The notes under the pieces: model-generated
Databases searched by the model: none
Told to the model about the DNA's origin: nothing
The model's input: only the letters and a program-made list of their open reading frames with translations
Position numbers and translations under genes: made by a program
In this document: positions 63,150 through 64,000 of the stretch, piece after piece
How positions within the stretch are numbered: the stretch's first letter is position 1
Layout of the letters: each line of letters starts with the position of its first letter
DNA from: an uncultured Helicobacter sp.
GTDB taxonomy: Bacteria; Campylobacterota; Campylobacteria; Campylobacterales; Helicobacteraceae
Direction of reading: 5' to 3'
DNA length: 64,000 bases
NCBI GenBank assembly: GCA_949299115.1
Contig: CASFZH010000002.1
Coordinates: 1 to 64,000, forward strand

Positions 63150-64000
63150 ATGGCAAAGAATGATTTACTTGGTGGTGCACTTTGGGACGCATATAGCAAA
63201 AAAGTCAGTGAGAGAATGGATAATCCTACACACCTAGGTGTTTTGACACAAAAAGATGCAGATGCAAGAGGTGCGAAACTCATCGTAGCAGACTATGGTG
63301 CAGAATCTTGTGGCGATGCAGTGCGGCTGTATTGGCTGGTAGATTCTAATGATGTGATTATTGATGCGAAGTTTAAGAGTTTTGGTTGTGGGACAGCGAT
63401 TGCAAGCTCGGATATGATGGTGGAGCTTTGCCTTGGCAAAAAGGTGCAAGATGCAGTAAAGATCACTAATCTTGATGTAGAGCGGGCATTGCGTGATGAT
63501 CCCGATACGCCCGCAGTCCCGGGGCAAAAAATGCATTGCTCGGTAATGGCGTATGATGTGATAAAAAAGGCAGCGGGTATGTATCTAGGCAAGAGTGAAG
63601 AGGACTTTGAAGATGAAATTATCGTGTGTGAATGCGCACGCGTGAGCCTCTCAACGATTAAAGAGGTGATTAAACTCAATGACCTAAAAAGCGTGGAGGA
63701 AATTACCAACTACACCAAGGCTGGGGCGTTTTGCAAAAGCTGTATCAAACCCGGTGGGCATGAGAAAAGAGAATATTATCTCGTGGATATTTTGGCTGAT
63801 GTGCGTGCTGAAATGGAAAGAGAGGCATTGAAAGAAAATGTCGCAAAAAGTGCAAGTGGTACGTTAGCGTTTAAAGATATGACCATGGTGCAAAAAGTTA
63901 AGGCGGTAGATTCTGTGATTGATACTCAAGTGCGTCCGATGCTTATGATGGATGGGGGGAATATGGAGATTTTGGATATTAAAGATTCTAGTGATGGGCA
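63150..64000 (+). CDS. nifU: NifU iron-sulfur scaffold, partial at the window end
   Basis: ATG at 63150 follows AAGGAATGATA and opens a frame to the end of the window (283 codons). Domain 1 is IscU-like (about 1-130): AESCGDAVRLYW, FKSFGCGTAIASSDMMVELC and KMHCSVMAYDVI hold the scaffold cysteines. Domain 2 (about 150-205) is the BFD-type 2Fe-2S region, IIVCECARVSLS and GAFCKSCIKPGG. Domain 3, the Nfu-like part, begins at DTQVRPMLMMDGGNMEI and is cut by the window edge. It is the usual three-domain NifU partner of NifS and serves cluster assembly in the cytosol. Confidence 0.95.
   Translation, partial: MAKNDLLGGALWDAYSKKVSERMDNPTHLGVLTQKDADARGAKLIVADYGAESCGDAVRLYWLVDSNDVIIDAKFKSFGCGTAIASSDMMVELCLGKKVQDAVKITNLDVERALRDDPDTPAVPGQKMHCSVMAYDVIKKAAGMYLGKSEEDFEDEIIVCECARVSLSTIKEVIKLNDLKSVEEITNYTKAGAFCKSCIKPGGHEKREYYLVDILADVRAEMEREALKENVAKSASGTLAFKDMTMVQKVKAVDSVIDTQVRPMLMMDGGNMEILDIKDSSDG

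Overview
The window looks like chromosome from a Helicobacter that is not H. pylori, probably an enterohepatic species (Campylobacterota). The DNA is AT-rich with short AAGGA-type ribosome sites. Several gene blocks repeat H. pylori order as I remember it: apt - coiled-coil protein - rpiB - M50-like protein - lepB; argS - tatA - gmk - acidic 'poly-E' protein - nucT; nifS - nifU. There is also a FlgR without a DNA-binding domain, an epsilon-type CheZ, a Sel1/Hcp-like protein and a Hof-like porin. I see no tRNA, rRNA, CRISPR array, insertion sequence or prophage.

Layout. 1-2.5 kb: 5' end of a GT8 glycosyltransferase, murG, and a decayed LysR-type regulator. 2.5-9.4 kb: a lone RND pump, then a TRAP transporter operon with a 4-oxalocrotonate tautomerase gene inside it. 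9.4-14.4 kb: two radical SAM/SPASM genes, each with a T13 run upstream, flanking flgR and a secreted hypothetical protein. 14.6-20.3 kb: housekeeping genes (apt, rpiB, lepB, engB, ilvA). 20.8-26.1 kb: a surface-glycosylation module with a GT2 gene split by a G14 tract and two paralogous polytopic GT-C-like proteins. 26.2-35 kb: thiE, rpe, a permease, argS, tatA, gmk, an acidic repeat protein broken by a 31-bp tandem duplication, and nucT. 35.7-39.1 kb: an operon of two flavin monooxygenases around a RimK-type ATP-grasp ligase. 39.7-52.8 kb: rpmB, def, uvrB, gltD, flhA, rpsO, eno, a MTHFR-like gene and cheZ. 52.9-56.3 kb: a YbdD-like gene, then a fumarase operon whose two subunit genes are separated by two hemerythrin-zinc-ribbon genes and a decayed third copy. 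56.4-64 kb: a SurA-like chaperone, a TPR protein, a Hof-like porin, alr, nifS and the start of nifU.

Themes. (1) Contingency loci: one poly-G tract inside a glycosyltransferase, T13 runs upstream of three genes (one inside a well-formed -35/-10 spacer), an intergenic A14 and a frame-breaking 31-bp tandem duplication. Together they suggest switching of cell-surface modification. (2) Oxygen handling: an oxygen-labile type of fumarase encoded with hemerythrins that carry an added four-cysteine ribbon. (3) Accessory cassettes visibly richer in G and C (TRAP operon, monooxygenase operon, nif genes), with AGAATCT/AGATTCT heptamers crowding the spacers in and around them. (4) Gene decay beside functional genes (LysR, acyltransferase, hemerythrin and unidentified fragments). 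Functional names rest on motifs and remembered family features; no database search was possible.
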